Assembly (NCBI GenBank): GCA_050741915.1
Contig: JBOGEX010000086.1
Location: 1 to 7,295, forward strand
Reading direction: 5' to 3'
DNA: 7,295 nt
DNA from: JACCTH01 sp050741915
Lineage (GTDB): Bacteria; Actinomycetota; Acidimicrobiia; Spongiisociales; ZC4RG35
Of this stretch, positions 5,633 to 7,295 are shown piece after piece (within the stretch, counting starts at the first letter, position 1; each line of letters starts with the position of its first letter). Position numbers and translations under genes: made by a program. The notes below the pieces were generated by a model, which saw only the letters and a list, made by a program, of their open reading frames with translations, was not told the DNA's origin and ran no database searches.

Positions 5633-6504
5633 ATCGCGTACTGTTGGGGCTTCTTTTTTGTCTGGTGGCCAGCCCCGCCTTAGGGCAAACCGATGAGCGA
5701 TACTGCTGGGCAGACACGACAACGATCGGTGGCGCGCCACAAGCTGTGACTCGGTGTCGAGTTGCGGGCGAAATCGTCGACTATGCCAATGAGAATCGGG
5801 TGCCGGGGAGGCTTTATCCGGCAGTCGGAACTGCGGCCAACGGCACCTGCTGGTATTGGCGGTCGGCGTCGACTGGTTGGGTATTTATTACTCGCAACGC
5901 CGATGGCACCGCGGTCTTCGCCTACGACCCCGATGGCAATCCCGGCGGGCCGTTGGTCGTCGACGTGGTGTATCCCGTATGCACCTCTGAGCCCACCCCC
6001 GATGACCTCGACATCTTGTTGGCCTGGGACCTTGCCTCCGAGTACGTCCATGTCGAGCCCGATCCCGATCTCAATCCGAGAGTGCCCTGGGGCCTGACCG
6101 GGGCCGAGACTCACCTTCGGGTCGTGCCCCCTCAGCCTTTTAGCGATTCGATCGTCGATCCGTTAGGACAGGTGCTCGAGGTCAACGGGCGTGTGATCGG
6201 GGTCACAATCAACTGGGGCGACGGCTTCGTCTCCACTTTCAGCGAGGGGCAGTTCTCGCAATTGAGCGGTTATCCGAACGGACTCGCCCGCCATGTTTAT
6301 GAGGTCAAGACCTGCTCGCCACCGGGGAGTACTCCTCGTTGTCATCCCAGCCTGAGCTCGTACCCAATGACGGTCGACTTCATCTGGGAGGTGTCGTGGC
6401 GGGCCGGTGGTGCGCCCTTCGCCGCACTTGCCATCCCCAATACCTCGACCAGCGTCGCTTATCCGGTCCGGGAAATCATCGCCGTTCTGGACACACGTCC
6501 CTAG
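5629..6504 (+). CDS. Secreted six-cysteine protein with PKD-like segment
   Basis: This 291-residue product has a signal peptide (MNR, hydrophobic 4-18, cleavage probably after ALG at 17-19) and no other membrane segment, so it should be secreted or held at the surface by a partner. The mature part has six cysteines (26, 43, 74, 118, 229, 238), an even number that suggests disulfides. The first half (20-125) contains CWYWRSASTGWVFITRNADG (74-93). A short linking stretch then carries PWGLTGAETHLRV (153-165). The second half (about 170-260) has VTINWGDG (192-199) and RHVYEV (221-226), the hallmarks of PKD-type beta-sandwich domains. I recall similar GLTG/WGDG layouts in secreted actinobacterial proteins of unknown role. 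The ATG overlaps the upstream TGA (ATGA), so the two genes are translationally coupled and probably work together. Confidence 0.78.
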   Translation: MNRVLLGLLFCLVASPALGQTDERYCWADTTTIGGAPQAVTRCRVAGEIVDYANENRVPGRLYPAVGTAANGTCWYWRSASTGWVFITRNADGTAVFAYDPDGNPGGPLVVDVVYPVCTSEPTPDDLDILLAWDLASEYVHVEPDPDLNPRVPWGLTGAETHLRVVPPQPFSDSIVDPLGQVLEVNGRVIGVTINWGDGFVSTFSEGQFSQLSGYPNGLARHVYEVKTCSPPGSTPRCHPSLSSYPMTVDFIWEVSWRAGGAPFAALAIPNTSTSVAYPVREIIAVLDTRP

Positions 6505-6511
6505 TTCGGAG

Positions 6512-6526
6512 GCGGTTGGAAACCGC
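6512..6526. terminator. Hairpin in convergent spacer, possible weak terminator
   Basis: GCGGTT-GGA-AACCGC forms a six-pair stem with a three-base loop 7 bases after the stop of the secreted-protein gene, in the 56-bp gap between convergent genes. No T-run follows on either strand, so it is not a standard intrinsic terminator. It could also be a fragment of a dispersed palindromic repeat. Confidence 0.35.
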
Positions 6527-6560
6527 GGGCTAGGTTATGCGCTTTCCGCAGCACAGAGCA

Positions 6561-7295
6561 TTAGGTTTCGAGGTGGGCCCAGCGCTTGAGGTCGAGGTAG
6601 GTGTCGATCAGCGTCTCCCCCACGGGGCGGAAGGTCATTCCGAGCTCGGTGCGGATCTTTTCGGTGTTGATTCGCGGGTGGCGACCGATGTGGGTGCGTA
6701 GGTAGTCGCGATTTCCTGACAGCTGGAAGCGTGCGGCAACTCGAGCGAGAAACCTGCCGATCGGATTCACGAGCGAGAACCGAGGAGGCTGGCCCAGACC
6801 GAGGTTGGCACCCCGGATCCAGTCGACCAACCGCTGCTGCGACCCGACCTCGGCCGCGCACAAATAGCGGCCGCTCGCGCTCGGAGTCTCGATCGCCAGC
6901 CGATGGGCCTTGGCCACGTCGCGAACGTCCACCAGCGCGTAGTCGAGGTCAAGGATGCCGGGATAATGGCCTCGTAGGAGCCCAACCAAGATCTGGTTAC
7001 TGATGTTGAGGGATGGCACCAGCGAAGGCCCCAACACGACCGAAGGATTGATGACCACCAGGTCGAAGTGGTTCTGTGATCTGCTGAACCCCCAAGCCGT
7101 TTTCTCGGCGGCGGTCTTGGAGAAGTGGTAGGGGTTGCGATTTACCGAAGAGAGTTCGTTCCAGTGGTCCTCGTCGAACTCGCCGTCTGGTTCGTGGTGG
7201 CAAAAGACGAAGTCAGCACGACTCTCTTGACGGAGGGATTGGCGGCTGCGGCGTTTAGTACCGCCAGTGTCCCATTGACCGCCGGGTCGACCAGA
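6561..7295 (-). CDS. NAD(P)-dependent epimerase/dihydroflavonol-reductase-like dehydrogenase, partial and frameshifted
   Basis: This is an extended short-chain dehydrogenase of the dihydroflavonol-4-reductase/3-beta-HSD type, cut at its N-terminal side by the window edge, so the GxxGxxG cofactor motif is not visible. Reading leftward, one frame (7291 to a TAA at 7144-7142) gives VDPAVNGTLAVLNAAAA and VKRVVLTSS, the family's strands before the catalytic Ser region. Another frame continues with GEFDEDHWNEL, then NPYHFSK (catalytic Tyr codon 7130-7128, with the Lys four residues on), VVINPSVVLGP, DVRDVAKAHRLAIE, SGRYLCAAE and the C-terminus to the TAA at 6563-6561. The two frames must join between about 7205 and 7176, where one base appears missing. 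This is either a real pseudogene or an assembly error. The GTG at 7058 is only an in-frame internal codon, since homology continues through it. The substrate is unknown. Confidence 0.85.
   Translation of the reverse strand, partial: SGRPGGQWDTGGTKRRSRQSLRQESRADFVFCHHEPDGEFDEDHWNELSSVNRNPYHFSKTAAEKTAWGFSRSQNHFDLVVINPSVVLGPSLVPSLNISNQILVGLLRGHYPGILDLDYALVDVRDVAKAHRLAIETPSASGRYLCAAEVGSQQRLVDWIRGANLGLGQPPRFSLVNPIGRFLARVAARFQLSGNRDYLRTHIGRHPRINTEKIRTELGMTFRPVGETLIDTYLDLKRWAHLET

Noticed and set aside
6561..7058. A short 165-residue dehydrogenase gene starting at the GTG at 7058
   Set aside because: The same frame continues upstream with NPYHFSK and GEFDEDHWNEL, conserved parts of the family, so 7058 is an internal codon.

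Overview
The window comes from a GC-rich bacterium with dense gene packing, several GTG starts and repeated 4-bp ATGA/GTGA overlaps between neighbouring genes. An F420/FMN split-barrel oxidoreductase, Thr-rich linkers in surface proteins and apparently leaderless starts (an actinobacterial habit) suggest Actinomycetota, possibly an Acidimicrobiia-like lineage. This placement is inference only. No RNA genes, CRISPR arrays or transposases are visible.

Layout. (1) 35-814 (+): a complete cytosolic glycerophosphodiester phosphodiesterase. It converges tail-to-tail with leuD and overlaps it by 8 bp. (2) 3276-807 (-): a leucine-biosynthesis operon leuC - split-barrel oxidoreductase - leuD. The middle gene is coupled to leuC by GTGA and to leuD by ATGA, so it sits exactly between the two subunits of isopropylmalate isomerase. 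leuC has no Shine-Dalgarno sequence but has a -10-like hexamer placed for a leaderless transcript. (3) 3277-3382: an intergenic spacer holding a C/G-run-rich, palindromic, REP-like element. (4) 4425-3383 (-): an AF1521-type macrodomain gene coupled by ATGA to a small lipoprotein gene. (5) 4432-6504 (+): divergent from the macrodomain gene with only 6 bp between start codons, three unrecognised envelope genes. They encode a signal-peptide protein with a C-terminal membrane anchor, an N-terminally anchored protein with a Thr-rich stalk, and a secreted six-cysteine protein with a PKD-like WGDG segment. The last two overlap by ATGA. (6) 6505-6560: a convergent spacer with a small GCGGTT hairpin. 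(7) 7295-6561 (-): the C-terminal part of a dihydroflavonol-reductase/epimerase-like short-chain dehydrogenase. Its reading frame breaks at about 7176-7205, and its N-terminus lies outside the window.

Functionally, the leu genes make the [4Fe-4S] isomerase of leucine synthesis, the phosphodiesterase salvages glycerophosphodiesters, and the macrodomain protein probably binds or hydrolyses ADP-ribose species. The three-gene envelope cluster is the best candidate for something undescribed. The oxidoreductase inside leuCD is the most unusual arrangement around known genes.
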